32,386 nucleotides of DNA. It comes from an uncultured Flavobacteriaceae bacterium. GTDB taxonomy: Bacteria > Bacteroidota > Bacteroidia > Flavobacteriales > Flavobacteriaceae. Location of the stretch: the NCBI GenBank assembly GCA_937959395.1, contig CALGLR010000043.1, positions 1 through 32,386 on the forward strand, written 5' to 3'. Shown here one piece after another: positions 25,294-32,386 of the stretch. The stretch's first letter is position 1, and each line of letters begins with the position of its first letter. The notes below the pieces were generated by a model. That model ran no database searches. It saw only the letters and a list, made by a program, of their open reading frames with translations, and was not told the origin of the DNA. The position numbers were made by a program, and so were the translations under genes.

Positions 25294-27000
25294 TTAGTTT
25301 TCAATACTATTTTTTTTAGATAAATTTAATGTTTGAATACCCATTGCAATCCCAATTACTATAACACAACCAAAGAAGTTTAACCATAAAAAAGGTAAAT
25401 TAATATGTTCATATTGATCAAGAAGAAATAAAGCAATAACAATACCTTGCGTTATTAAGGCGCCTATAAAAACGGCATTAGCTTTCACAAACTTAAAGAA
25501 AAAAGCGAGAAGGAAAATACCCAATATATTACCATAAAAAATGGATCCAATAATATTTACGAGCTGAATTAAATTTTCAAATAGATTAGCTATAGAAGCT
25601 ATTCCAATAGCAATAATACCCCATCCAAGTGTAAACCATTTAGAAATATTAACCATTTCTTTTTCAGTTTTTTCTCCAGTATTACGTTTGTATAAATCCA
25701 TAGCTGTAGTAGTAGCTAAAGCATTTAACTCACTTGCAGTACTAGACATTGCTGCACTTAATATTACAGCTAATAATAAGCCTATTAAACCTCGTGGTAA
25801 ATTATTAAGAATAAAGTGTAAGAACACATAATCTTTATCATTACTTTCTACTTTTATATTTTTTGCTTCAGAAGCTTTATTAATAAGTGCTTTACCTTTT
25901 TCTCTTAATTCTTTATTGGCAGCATTAAACTTTATAATTTCTTTTTCTGAAGTTGTATTTGCTGAAGCAATATAATTAGTAATACTTGCTTTTTTTGTGT
26001 TGAATAATGCTTGTTGCTCTTGCTGAATGGCTTTGTAATCATTTGCATATTCAGAGTTTAAAACCAATTCTGTTGCCGCTGGGTTAAAATTAACTGGAGT
26101 CGCGTTAAATTGATAAAAAACAAAAACCATAACTCCAACGAGTAAAATAAAGAACTGCATAGGTATTTTTAAGAGTCCATTAAAAATGAGTCCCATTTGC
26201 ATCTCTTTTACCGATTTTCCAGACAGATAGCGTTGCACTTGGCTTTGGTCTGTTCCAAAATAGGACAACATTAAGAAGGTTCCTCCAATAAGTCCGGTCC
26301 AAACGGTATAGCGATTGTTTAAATCGAAAGAAAAATCGAGAATTTCCATTTTTCCGCTTGCACCAGCAATATCTAAAGCTTTAGTAAATGTAATATCTTC
26401 AGGGAGTTTATCTACAATTAAAAAGAAAGCGATAAACATCCCTGTAAAAATAACAGCCATTTGATGTTTTTGTGTGACACTTACAGCTTTTGTGCCTCCA
26501 GAAACAGTATAAATTATTACTAGAAACCCAATAATAACGTTTAGCAGTAATAAATTCCAACCTAAAACAGCAGATAATATAATAGCAGGTGCAAAAATAG
26601 TAATACCAGCAGCCAAACCACGTTGCACTAAAAATAAAACGGCAGCAAGTGTTCGGGTTTTAAGATCGAATCTGTTTTCTAAAAATTCGTAAGCCGTATA
26701 TACTTTTAAACGGTGATATAATGGAATAAATACCATACAAATCACGACCATAGCAATAGGCAAGCCAAAATAAAATTGAACAAAACCCATACCGTCATTA
26801 AAGGCTTGTCCTGGAGTCGATAAAAAAGTAATGGCACTGGCTTGTGTTGCCATTACAGACAAACCAATTGTCCACCATTTAGAAGAATTACCGCCTTTTA
26901 TGTATTCTTCTACATTTTTACTACCTCTAGTTTTCCATGTACCATAACCAACAATAGTAAGTAATGTACCTATTAAGACAATCCAATCGAGTGTTTGCAT
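25294..27000 (-). CDS. Sodium:solute symporter (SSS family)
   Basis: 568 residues and about 13 predicted membrane spans. Family features include GLSVMATQASAITFLSTPG in the first spans, GGTKAVSVTQKHQM, FGTDQSQVQRYLSG and the sodium-site helix LSAAMSSTASELNALATTTAMDLYKR. A hydrophilic, charged insertion of about 90 residues (about 300-390) separates two spans; I do not recognise its fold. The protein should carry a small organic solute into the cell with Na+. The substrate cannot be read from sequence. The gene starts one base after the stop of a 31-residue membrane protein gene and follows a PIG-L deacetylase gene, so sugar derivatives such as deacetylated amino sugars are a possible substrate (inference). 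Confidence 0.92.
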   Translation of the reverse strand: MQTLDWIVLIGTLLTIVGYGTWKTRGSKNVEEYIKGGNSSKWWTIGLSVMATQASAITFLSTPGQAFNDGMGFVQFYFGLPIAMVVICMVFIPLYHRLKVYTAYEFLENRFDLKTRTLAAVLFLVQRGLAAGITIFAPAIILSAVLGWNLLLLNVIIGFLVIIYTVSGGTKAVSVTQKHQMAVIFTGMFIAFFLIVDKLPEDITFTKALDIAGASGKMEILDFSFDLNNRYTVWTGLIGGTFLMLSYFGTDQSQVQRYLSGKSVKEMQMGLIFNGLLKIPMQFFILLVGVMVFVFYQFNATPVNFNPAATELVLNSEYANDYKAIQQEQQALFNTKKASITNYIASANTTSEKEIIKFNAANKELREKGKALINKASEAKNIKVESNDKDYVFLHFILNNLPRGLIGLLLAVILSAAMSSTASELNALATTTAMDLYKRNTGEKTEKEMVNISKWFTLGWGIIAIGIASIANLFENLIQLVNIIGSIFYGNILGIFLLAFFFKFVKANAVFIGALITQGIVIALFLLDQYEHINLPFLWLNFFGCVIVIGIAMGIQTLNLSKKNSIEN

Positions 27001-27001
27001 A

Positions 27002-27097
27002 TTAATATACTTGCATTATGAGATAAAAAATAATAAGATAAGCTGCATTAGCAAGCAGTACAAGGGTGTATAATTTGTTCCATTTGTAGTTTTTCAT
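27002..27097 (-). CDS. 31-residue single-span membrane microprotein upstream of the symporter
   Basis: An ATG at 27097 opens a 31-codon frame ending at a TAA at 27002-27004. It starts MKNYKWNKLYTLVLLANAAY and continues with a hydrophobic run to a final Tyr: a positively charged head of about eight residues, then one membrane span. The symporter ATG follows after a single base, the spacing of a co-translated gene pair. A near-random sequence would not be expected to give charged-head-plus-span design, tight spacing and the same strand together. It is not long enough for ordinary gene calling. The likely role is a small accessory subunit or assembly partner of the symporter; small subunits are known for some SSS carriers (the DUF4212 type, about 80 residues), but no homology is claimed. 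Confidence 0.7.
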   Translation of the reverse strand: MKNYKWNKLYTLVLLANAAYLIIFYLIMQVY

Positions 27098-27116
27098 TTC
27101 TTTTATTTAGTGTATC

Positions 27117-27182
27117 ACTTCGATTTCGCTCAATTACCAATGTTACAAATCATAATTCTAGGTAACTGAGCGAAGCCGAAGT
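27117..27182. repeat. Inverted repeat with 22-nt arms after the PIG-L gene
   Basis: Arms 27117-27138 and 27161-27182 match at 19 of 22 positions as inverted copies (cores TTCGCTCA and TGAGCGAA), with 22 bases between them. On the minus-strand transcript two of the three differences become G-U pairs. It touches the PIG-L stop codon. TTCG..TTCGCTCAG-type palindromes recur in many Flavobacteriaceae genomes, so it may be a dispersed element that also works as a terminator or mRNA-processing hairpin. Confidence 0.65.
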
Positions 27183-29707
27183 TATTGCTTTATGCTATTA
27201 TCATTATTAATAGATTCTTTTCCAATAGAAAGTAGGTTTGCAAAAAGCCTATAAGCTCCAGGAACACCAGCAGGGAATTCTCTAAAAAAGCTTAGCCCGG
27301 TGTATATGTAATGCCCTTTTCCATGTTTTGCAACTAATAAACTTCCTTTTTTTGCAGTTTCTCCTTTATCGTTCATAGATAAAAGCGGTGTGAATTCTTT
27401 TCCCCATTCGCTAGGAAAATAAAGTCCGCGTTCTTGTGTCCAACCTTCAAAATCGGCTTTGGTGATTTTGTTAGGGAACGTCATTAAAGAGTGATTAGGA
27501 TCTAGAATAGTAACCTCGGCAAATTCATCAGTAACACGATCTCTAGATAATTTTAATTCGTAAGGTGCAATTTTGTCTACTTTAACACGATGACGTGTAT
27601 TGTATTGTACAATCATATTTCCGCCCTGTTCTACATAATCGAATAAGGTTTGTTGTTTAAAATTTAAAGCTTCAACCGTATTATATGCTCTAATACCAAT
27701 AACAATGGCATCAAAACTCTTTAAGTTTTCTGGTGTAATGTCTTCGGGTTTAATAGTTGCCACATCGTAACCAATTTGTTGTAAACTCTCAGGAATAACA
27801 TCACCAGCACCTTCAATATAACCTATGTTTTGACCTCGTTTTTTAATGTCTAAACGTACAACTTTACTTTCCGATGGCAATAATACCGTTTGATAAGGAA
27901 TGTGATCGTAGTCAATCTCAATAAGTTCTTTTGAATAGGTTTCATTCCCAATGCTTACTTGAGGTGAAATAGTACCTTCACTTTGATTTTTTGGAGGAAC
28001 TACTGTAAAAACTAATTCTTGTTCTTGCCCCTTGTTTTTAATAGAAACCTTTTGTTGTTCAGGATATACCGTCCATCCTTTTGGATAATTAAGTTTTACA
28101 CTGCCTTCAAGATTGTTTCTTCCTGCTTTTACAACGACAGGAATTTCTTTTTGTTTATCATTTTCAAAAATGATTACTTTTTCAGATAGTCTGGCAGAAA
28201 CTTCAGGAATAATTTCAAAAGGCTTATAAACTTCTCCTTTTACAGGGTCATTTGTTTTGTAAATTATTGGTTTTATAAATGATAATCTAATGTTTTCAAT
28301 AACTAAATTAAAGGTAACATTTAGTGTGCGAGGTGTTTCTGGTTCACCTATTAATTTAGGATTAGAAACATTATACATTCCTAAGGATCCTTTTTCGGTT
28401 AACCAATACGGCGTTGTTGGTAATTGGTTTTTGTCGAATTGTAACGTTTCTTTGAAGTTGAACTTTTCGTTTTCAGAAAGTTTAATATTTTTTTCAATAG
28501 TAACGCCATCGGCATTTTTTAGACTCACTAAAGTCATTTCAGAATGACTTCTGTTAATGACTTCAATTGCTAGATTAACACTTTCATTTGCTGTAGAATG
28601 ATTAGTATCTGCAGCAGCTTCAAGATATAAACCAGAACAAGCAGCTATAATGTTCTTAATGGCTTTAATTTTAATTGTTTTCCAATGGGTATTTTCTAAT
28701 TCTTTAATTAAAAGGTAAGCTCTTATTAATTCTTTTATAGAAGCTGAAGGATTTTTGAAATCAAAACTAGTTTCCACTTTACTTAAAATGGTTCCTATTT
28801 CTTTTCCGCCTTTTATTCTATTCCAAGACGTATCGATACCATCAAATAGATTTGATTTGTCTTTAGGTAAATCCCCTTTAATTAATTCAATATATTCTGT
28901 TTGAGAACCGCGAGTTCCAGTATTTCCAAAACCTTGCGATTTGTGTTGACTTCTACTTAAAGACGCAATTTCGGTATTACTTAATCCGTTAGAAGCATAG
29001 TAAGTTCCAACATCAAAGTTTAGAAGATTTGTTTTATCTGCTTTTTCAAATTTTTCTTTACTACCGTAAAACCACCAAGAGGTATTAAAAAATAAGCGTT
29101 TTGGTTGCCAGGTACTCGTACGTTGTAATTGGTTAGGATATGCTTTTTTATCGTTAACTAAATCGAAAGCTTCAACACTTAACATCGCCGAACTCGTGTG
29201 ATGTCCATGAGTTGATCCTGGTGTTCTATGATTAAAACGATTAATAATTACATCTGGCTTAAATTGACGAATAGCCAATACAACATCACTTAGTACTTCG
29301 TCTTTATTCCAAATAGCTAAGGTTTCGTCTGGATGTTTAGAGTATCCAAAATCATTGGCACGTGTAAAACGTTGTTCTCCACCATCTGTTCGTCTTGCAG
29401 CTAATAACTCTTGCGTACGAATAACACCTAAAAGTTCTCTAATTTCTGGACCAATAAGGTTTTGACCACCATCACCTCTAGTAAGTGATAAATAAGCTGT
29501 TCTAGCTTTTACATGATTTGCCATGTAAGAAATTAGTCTTGTATTTTCATCGTCTGGATGTGCAGCGACATAAAGTACAGAACCTAAGAAATTAAGTTTT
29601 TTTATAGACTCATGAATTTCGGAAGCATTAAGCTTTAGTGGTTGTTGCGATTGTGCTTTAAAAGTAATAAAACAAGCTAGTAGGAGAGTAGCAATTATTT
29701 TTTGCAT
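27182..29707 (-). CDS. Exported PIG-L family deacetylase with C-terminal GATase-like domain
   Basis: 841 residues with signal peptide MQKIIATLLLACFITFKAQS. The PIG-L/LmbE zinc site is at AHPDDE (49-54) and HGHH (167-170). Conserved neighbouring text includes SLTRGDGGQNLIGPE and RRTDGGEQRFTRANDFGYS. The family removes N-acetyl groups from GlcNAc-containing molecules. The middle (about 350-620) looks like beta-rich Ig/NEW3-like domains, and the last about 215 residues (IGYIEGAGDVIPESLQQIGYDVATI ... FDAIVIGIRAYNT ... GGNMIVQYN) resemble a ThuA/class I glutamine-amidotransferase-like fold without an evident catalytic cysteine. It acts in the periplasm or outside. It is followed by the microprotein and symporter genes, suggesting processing and uptake of acetylated amino sugars (inference). 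Confidence 0.9.
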   Translation of the reverse strand: MQKIIATLLLACFITFKAQSQQPLKLNASEIHESIKKLNFLGSVLYVAAHPDDENTRLISYMANHVKARTAYLSLTRGDGGQNLIGPEIRELLGVIRTQELLAARRTDGGEQRFTRANDFGYSKHPDETLAIWNKDEVLSDVVLAIRQFKPDVIINRFNHRTPGSTHGHHTSSAMLSVEAFDLVNDKKAYPNQLQRTSTWQPKRLFFNTSWWFYGSKEKFEKADKTNLLNFDVGTYYASNGLSNTEIASLSRSQHKSQGFGNTGTRGSQTEYIELIKGDLPKDKSNLFDGIDTSWNRIKGGKEIGTILSKVETSFDFKNPSASIKELIRAYLLIKELENTHWKTIKIKAIKNIIAACSGLYLEAAADTNHSTANESVNLAIEVINRSHSEMTLVSLKNADGVTIEKNIKLSENEKFNFKETLQFDKNQLPTTPYWLTEKGSLGMYNVSNPKLIGEPETPRTLNVTFNLVIENIRLSFIKPIIYKTNDPVKGEVYKPFEIIPEVSARLSEKVIIFENDKQKEIPVVVKAGRNNLEGSVKLNYPKGWTVYPEQQKVSIKNKGQEQELVFTVVPPKNQSEGTISPQVSIGNETYSKELIEIDYDHIPYQTVLLPSESKVVRLDIKKRGQNIGYIEGAGDVIPESLQQIGYDVATIKPEDITPENLKSFDAIVIGIRAYNTVEALNFKQQTLFDYVEQGGNMIVQYNTRHRVKVDKIAPYELKLSRDRVTDEFAEVTILDPNHSLMTFPNKITKADFEGWTQERGLYFPSEWGKEFTPLLSMNDKGETAKKGSLLVAKHGKGHYIYTGLSFFREFPAGVPGAYRLFANLLSIGKESINNDNSIKQ

Positions 29708-29962
29708 TATTGTATTTCATTTTGAATGATATTCAAATATAAACAATAGCTTATTTAATTATTGATTTTAGTAATTCTTTAACAAACATGAATATTGAAT
29801 AACGATTAACGAATTTCGAATGATGAAATTCCTATCGATTTGACGTCCAATATACATAAAATGTTAGGTCGAGCCTTTCGTCTCGAAACTTCGGGAGCGC
29901 TAAAAACAGGCTAAAGTCGAAACGGCTTTTAAATTGTTTAACAATTCCAATAATCGTAATGA
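29708..29962. other. Intergenic region upstream of the PIG-L gene
   Basis: No ORF. It carries the PIG-L -7 candidate, a GAATTTC-N7-GAAATTC inverted repeat (29811-29831), a stretch with locally raised G+C around 29868-29925 that looks like a decayed dispersed repeat, and a 15-bp dyad (AATTGTT-T-AACAATT, 29932-29946) 17 bases after the MscS stop. Confidence 0.5.
29734..29741 (-). promoter_or_regulatory. -7 element candidate for the PIG-L/microprotein/symporter cluster
   Basis: Minus-strand TATATTTG fits TAnnTTTG, 26 bases before the ATG at 29707. A -33 TTG at normal spacing is not evident. Confidence 0.45.
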
Positions 29963-30481
29963 TTAATTTACAACGTCTTTTTCAAGCAAAGTCACAGCTT
30001 TTTGAAGGAGTAAGCTATTTGGATAAGTTACTAAATCGCCATTACTTTTTCTAAGGTGAATATGGAACGAACGAATATCTTCTATAATGGCAATAATTTC
30101 TAAATCTTTATCATGAATTTTAATCTTGTCTCCAATTTTATAAGGAAACGAGAAGAACATAATAACACCAGATGTAACATTACTTAATATAGACCAGTTG
30201 GCAAATAACGTAATACCTAATATTGCGAATACAGATGAAAATATTACAACTAACTCTTGTATTTTCAACCCTAAAACAAAGGCTTCAATAAGCAAGAAAA
30301 CCATAAAAAAAGAGACAATAACATAACGACCTATTAGTTTTACACGCCCTTTGTTCTTTCGTTTAGAATTTGCCATTCGTCTAATAATAAGACGAGTAAT
30401 GGATTGAAATATAAAAAAGAGACCAAAAATTATTAAAGAATTTATAATCTCACTTTGATTCGTTTTAAAAAAATGTTGCAT
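29963..30481 (-). CDS. Small MscS-type mechanosensitive channel
   Basis: 172 residues, much shorter than E. coli MscS (286). Three membrane spans at about 10-32, 50-72 and 76-98 end in the pore helix region VFAILGITLFANWSILSNVTSGVIMFF. A beta domain follows (PYKIGDKIKI ... DIRSFHIHLRKSNGDLVTYPNSLLLQKAV), matching the MscS middle domain, and the C-terminal alpha/beta cage is missing. It should release solutes on hypo-osmotic shock from the inner membrane. The ending is natural, with conserved YPNS near the end, so it is a minimal family form and not a broken gene. It has its own promoter candidate in the 39-base gap after the lipoprotein gene. Confidence 0.9.
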   Translation of the reverse strand: MQHFFKTNQSEIINSLIIFGLFFIFQSITRLIIRRMANSKRKNKGRVKLIGRYVIVSFFMVFLLIEAFVLGLKIQELVVIFSSVFAILGITLFANWSILSNVTSGVIMFFSFPYKIGDKIKIHDKDLEIIAIIEDIRSFHIHLRKSNGDLVTYPNSLLLQKAVTLLEKDVVN

Positions 30482-30503
30482 ACAGCAATGGTTTATAATG
30501 CAA

Positions 30504-30511
30504 CAAAGATA
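30504..30511 (-). promoter_or_regulatory. -7 element candidate for the MscS gene
   Basis: Minus-strand TATCTTTG fits TAnnTTTG and lies 22 bases before the ATG at 30481. The -33 box would fall at the end of the preceding coding region. Confidence 0.45.
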
Positions 30512-30520
30512 GGTTAGACT

Positions 30521-31426
30521 TTATTTTAACAGAAGTGTTTTTCGTAAAACTTCGTCTTTATTACTGTTTTTATTCCAATACGCAGACTTTATAGTTTTTA
30601 GTTTAGTCGCTTTTGTAGTTAATCCATTTGTGATTTCTTCCCAATTTATAATATCATAAGGGAAATTTGGATTGAAATTTATACTTAAACTTCGGTTTAA
30701 TTCTGGGATTTTAATAGTGTAGTTACCTGGTTTTAATTTAGCAGAAGCTTTATATGCTTTAATTGTTTTGTGCTTTAATCTAATATATTCTAAAGAAGGA
30801 ATAATTTCAAAGTCATTAATTGGTAAACTTTTTGGATCAATACGAAGTTGTGTCCATAGCTCGTTTTCTAAAACGGCTTTTTTTAGATTAAAATCTTGAT
30901 CTGCTTCACCTTCAAAATACGAATGCGCAACAATGTTAAATTGCTCCCTATTATTAACTTGTATATAAGTGTGACCACACCATTCTTGTATAGAGGCACT
31001 AACTTTTACCGCATGTGTATTATTTTGTACAGGGAAAAAGGTGCTTTGCATTATTGAATAGGGATAAATACCAGTATTAAACTTTTTCGTGCTATTTAAT
31101 TTTAAAACAGAAATATTTGAAGAGTTATCCCCATCTGCTTTAACTTGTTCTTTTGCTAAAAAAGGTTCAGTAACGTATACTAAAACAGAGTGTCCTTCTC
31201 TAATTTCTCCATAGCGTGCTTGTTCTAGTTTATATGAAGTTAACTCAGCTTCTCCAGCGTACCAATATTTATTAAATTCTTCAGTTATAGGCTTAATGTC
31301 TTTCATTTCTGAAGCCTTTAAAGTGGTTTCAGTCGATGAATAATTAGAAGCTATTATTTGTGATTCTTTTTTACAAGATAATAGGACTAATAAAGTAAAG
31401 ATGAGTGTATAGGTTGTATTTTTCAT
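30521..31426 (-). CDS. Conserved lipoprotein of unknown function next to maf
   Basis: 301 residues. The N-terminus is a lipoprotein signal (MKNTTYTLIFTLLVLLSC, lipidated C18) followed by KK. The mature part is globular and beta-rich, with recognisable stretches such as EFNKYWYAGEAELTSYKLEQARYGEIREGHSVLVYVTEPF, QEWCGHTYIQVNNREQF and SYFEGEADQDF. I recall similar proteins beside maf in other Flavobacteriia, where they are sometimes labelled 'septum formation inhibitor Maf'. It has none of the Maf motifs, so that label would be wrong. It should be anchored in the outer or inner membrane; no catalytic motif is recognised. It lies 195 bases after maf on the same strand. Confidence 0.82.
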   Translation of the reverse strand: MKNTTYTLIFTLLVLLSCKKESQIIASNYSSTETTLKASEMKDIKPITEEFNKYWYAGEAELTSYKLEQARYGEIREGHSVLVYVTEPFLAKEQVKADGDNSSNISVLKLNSTKKFNTGIYPYSIMQSTFFPVQNNTHAVKVSASIQEWCGHTYIQVNNREQFNIVAHSYFEGEADQDFNLKKAVLENELWTQLRIDPKSLPINDFEIIPSLEYIRLKHKTIKAYKASAKLKPGNYTIKIPELNRSLSINFNPNFPYDIINWEEITNGLTTKATKLKTIKSAYWNKNSNKDEVLRKTLLLK

Positions 31427-31510
31427 AACAGAAAATTTCTATGAACTCATTTAAACTTTTTCAATTAGCTAAAAAAATGTCCTTTTGCGCCCACTTTTTG
31501 TCTTTTTTTC

Positions 31511-31533
31511 GTTCCGTAGCGGTGCTATGCAAC
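31511..31533. repeat. Imperfect hairpin in the lipoprotein-maf gap
   Basis: GTTCCGTAGC-GGT-GCTATGCAAC pairs at 8 of 10 positions, 9 with a G-U pair on the plus strand. It is G+C-richer than its surroundings. It may be a dispersed repeat or part of the lipoprotein gene leader. Confidence 0.35.
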
Positions 31534-31621
31534 TTAAAAAAACACTTCAACTGGTCACAAAATGATTAATTTTCTCCTTAACTCAAAAAGTTTAGATCAG
31601 TTCTATTATAAAAATACGATT

Positions 31622-32215
31622 CTAAAAATCGTTTGCAATAGTATTTAACGTTTTATAAACAAGATGAGTTGGTAATCCCATGACATTAAAATGAGAGCCT
31701 TCAATTTTTTTAACACCAACTAAGCCAATCCATTCTTGAATACCATAAGCTCCTGCTTTATCCATAGGCTTATAATTTTTAATATAATGCCATATTTCTT
31801 CGTCCGTTAGAGTCGTTATGGTCACTTTAGTAATCGCATTTACTATTTTTTTAAATGTTGTACTTCGAAAGCAAACTGAAGTAATAACTTCATGAGTATC
31901 GCCACTTAGCGATTTTATGATATTAAAGGCATCTTGTTCATTTTTTGGTTTTCCTAATGCTTTATTATTATGCCAAACAATAGTATCACTAGTAACAAGT
32001 AAATCTTCTGTTTTCAATTCTTCTAAAAAAGGAATAGATTTTAATTCAGCTAAATAATCTGTAATCTCAGAATGAATAAGTGAAATGGGATAGTTTTCTT
32101 CTATTTCTTTTAACCGTATTTCAAAATCCAAATCTAAGTCTGTGAAAAATTTTTGACGTCTCGGAGATCCTGAAGCTAGAATAAGGTTTCGGTTTTCAAG
32201 TTTTTGTTTTAGCAT
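31622..32215 (-). CDS. maf: Maf family nucleoside triphosphate pyrophosphatase
   Basis: 197 residues, usual length. Motifs are LILASGSPRRQKFF (11-24), the catalytic aspartate in VTSDTIVWHN (D77), GKPKNEQDAFNIIKSLSGDTHEVITSV (89-114), DKAGAYGIQEW and the C-terminal GSHFNVMGLPTHLVY. Maf enzymes hydrolyse modified or non-canonical NTPs, for example dTTP/UTP or m7GTP, preventing their misuse; some affect cell division. The variable specificity residues are not decisive here. The gene starts about 50 bases after a transposase fragment and is followed by the lipoprotein gene. Confidence 0.95.
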   Translation of the reverse strand: MLKQKLENRNLILASGSPRRQKFFTDLDLDFEIRLKEIEENYPISLIHSEITDYLAELKSIPFLEELKTEDLLVTSDTIVWHNNKALGKPKNEQDAFNIIKSLSGDTHEVITSVCFRSTTFKKIVNAITKVTITTLTDEEIWHYIKNYKPMDKAGAYGIQEWIGLVGVKKIEGSHFNVMGLPTHLVYKTLNTIANDF

Positions 32216-32263
32216 TATTATTTATGTAAATTGTTTTTATAGATTATATTATTGTATATCCGC

Positions 32264-32386
32264 TTAATGTCCATTAGTTGTAATACTAGCTATTACTAGT
32301 CTATCGAATATTCTTTCTCCAAAATATCTTCGATTGAGCTTGTAGACAAACTCATTGAGATATAACTGTAAATATTTTTTCTTGAT
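32264..32386 (-). mobile_element. IS1595-type transposase, C-terminal fragment at the window edge
   Basis: A minus-strand frame is open from the right edge for 40 codons to a TAA at 32264-32266. The translation contains YLQLYLNEFVYKLNRRYFG and then ERIFDRLVIAS, the pattern that closes the ISXO2-like (IS1595 family) DDE transposase domain. The rest lies beyond the edge, so whether the element is whole cannot be seen. A terminal inverted repeat would be expected within about 60 bases after the stop but could not be defined from one end. Confidence 0.75.

Noticed and set aside
32216-32263. IS terminal inverted repeat downstream of the transposase stop
   Set aside because: The other end of the element is outside the window, so no inverted repeat can be paired.

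Overview
The window is AT-rich chromosomal DNA that looks like a member of the Flavobacteriaceae (Bacteroidota). The signs are a PorQ component of the type IX secretion system (T9SS), large secreted proteins ending in the gliding-motility-associated type B sorting domain, a peptidase with a type A Por tail, starts without a clear Shine-Dalgarno sequence, and several TAnnTTTG -7 promoter elements. The assignment rests on protein families and gene order only.

Region 1 (1-12074, all minus strand) holds three tandem paralogous T9SS surface proteins. The first is cut by the left edge. They share Ig-like repeats of about 78 residues in different copy numbers (at least 4+1, 7+1 and 4). Genes 1 and 2 also carry acidic DxDxDG calcium-binding blocks; genes 2 and 3 end in the same module of about 450 residues with a type B sorting tail. 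Gaps of about 280-330 bp between them contain perfect dyads and hairpins.

Region 2 (12313-15398, minus) is a probable operon: an ECF sigma factor, a one-span membrane protein in the anti-sigma position, and two exported repeat (beta-helix type) proteins, a 'DYG' protein and a head-GIN 'GSGD' protein. It closes with a clear intrinsic terminator. A short palindrome of REP type lies at the start of the anti-sigma gene.

Region 3 (15685-20994, plus) holds lon, a two-LysM exported protein with a lysine-rich tandem-repeat linker, porQ and cmk. Convergent to it (21021-23605, minus) are mutS2, without the usual Smr nuclease domain, and a translationally coupled DCC thiol-disulfide protein.

Region 4 (23847-29741, minus) holds a secreted M28 peptidase and a PIG-L deacetylase / 31-residue membrane microprotein / sodium:solute symporter cluster. 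The microprotein gene ends one base before the symporter start. An inverted repeat of 22-nt arms separates it from the deacetylase gene.

Region 5 (29963-32386, minus) holds a minimal MscS channel, a lipoprotein of unknown function, maf, and the C-terminal end of an IS1595-type transposase cut by the right edge.

Functionally the window links T9SS machinery (PorQ) with four likely T9SS cargo proteins, one envelope-sensing sigma operon, and a hydrolase/transport cluster. No CRISPR array, rRNA or tRNA was recognised.
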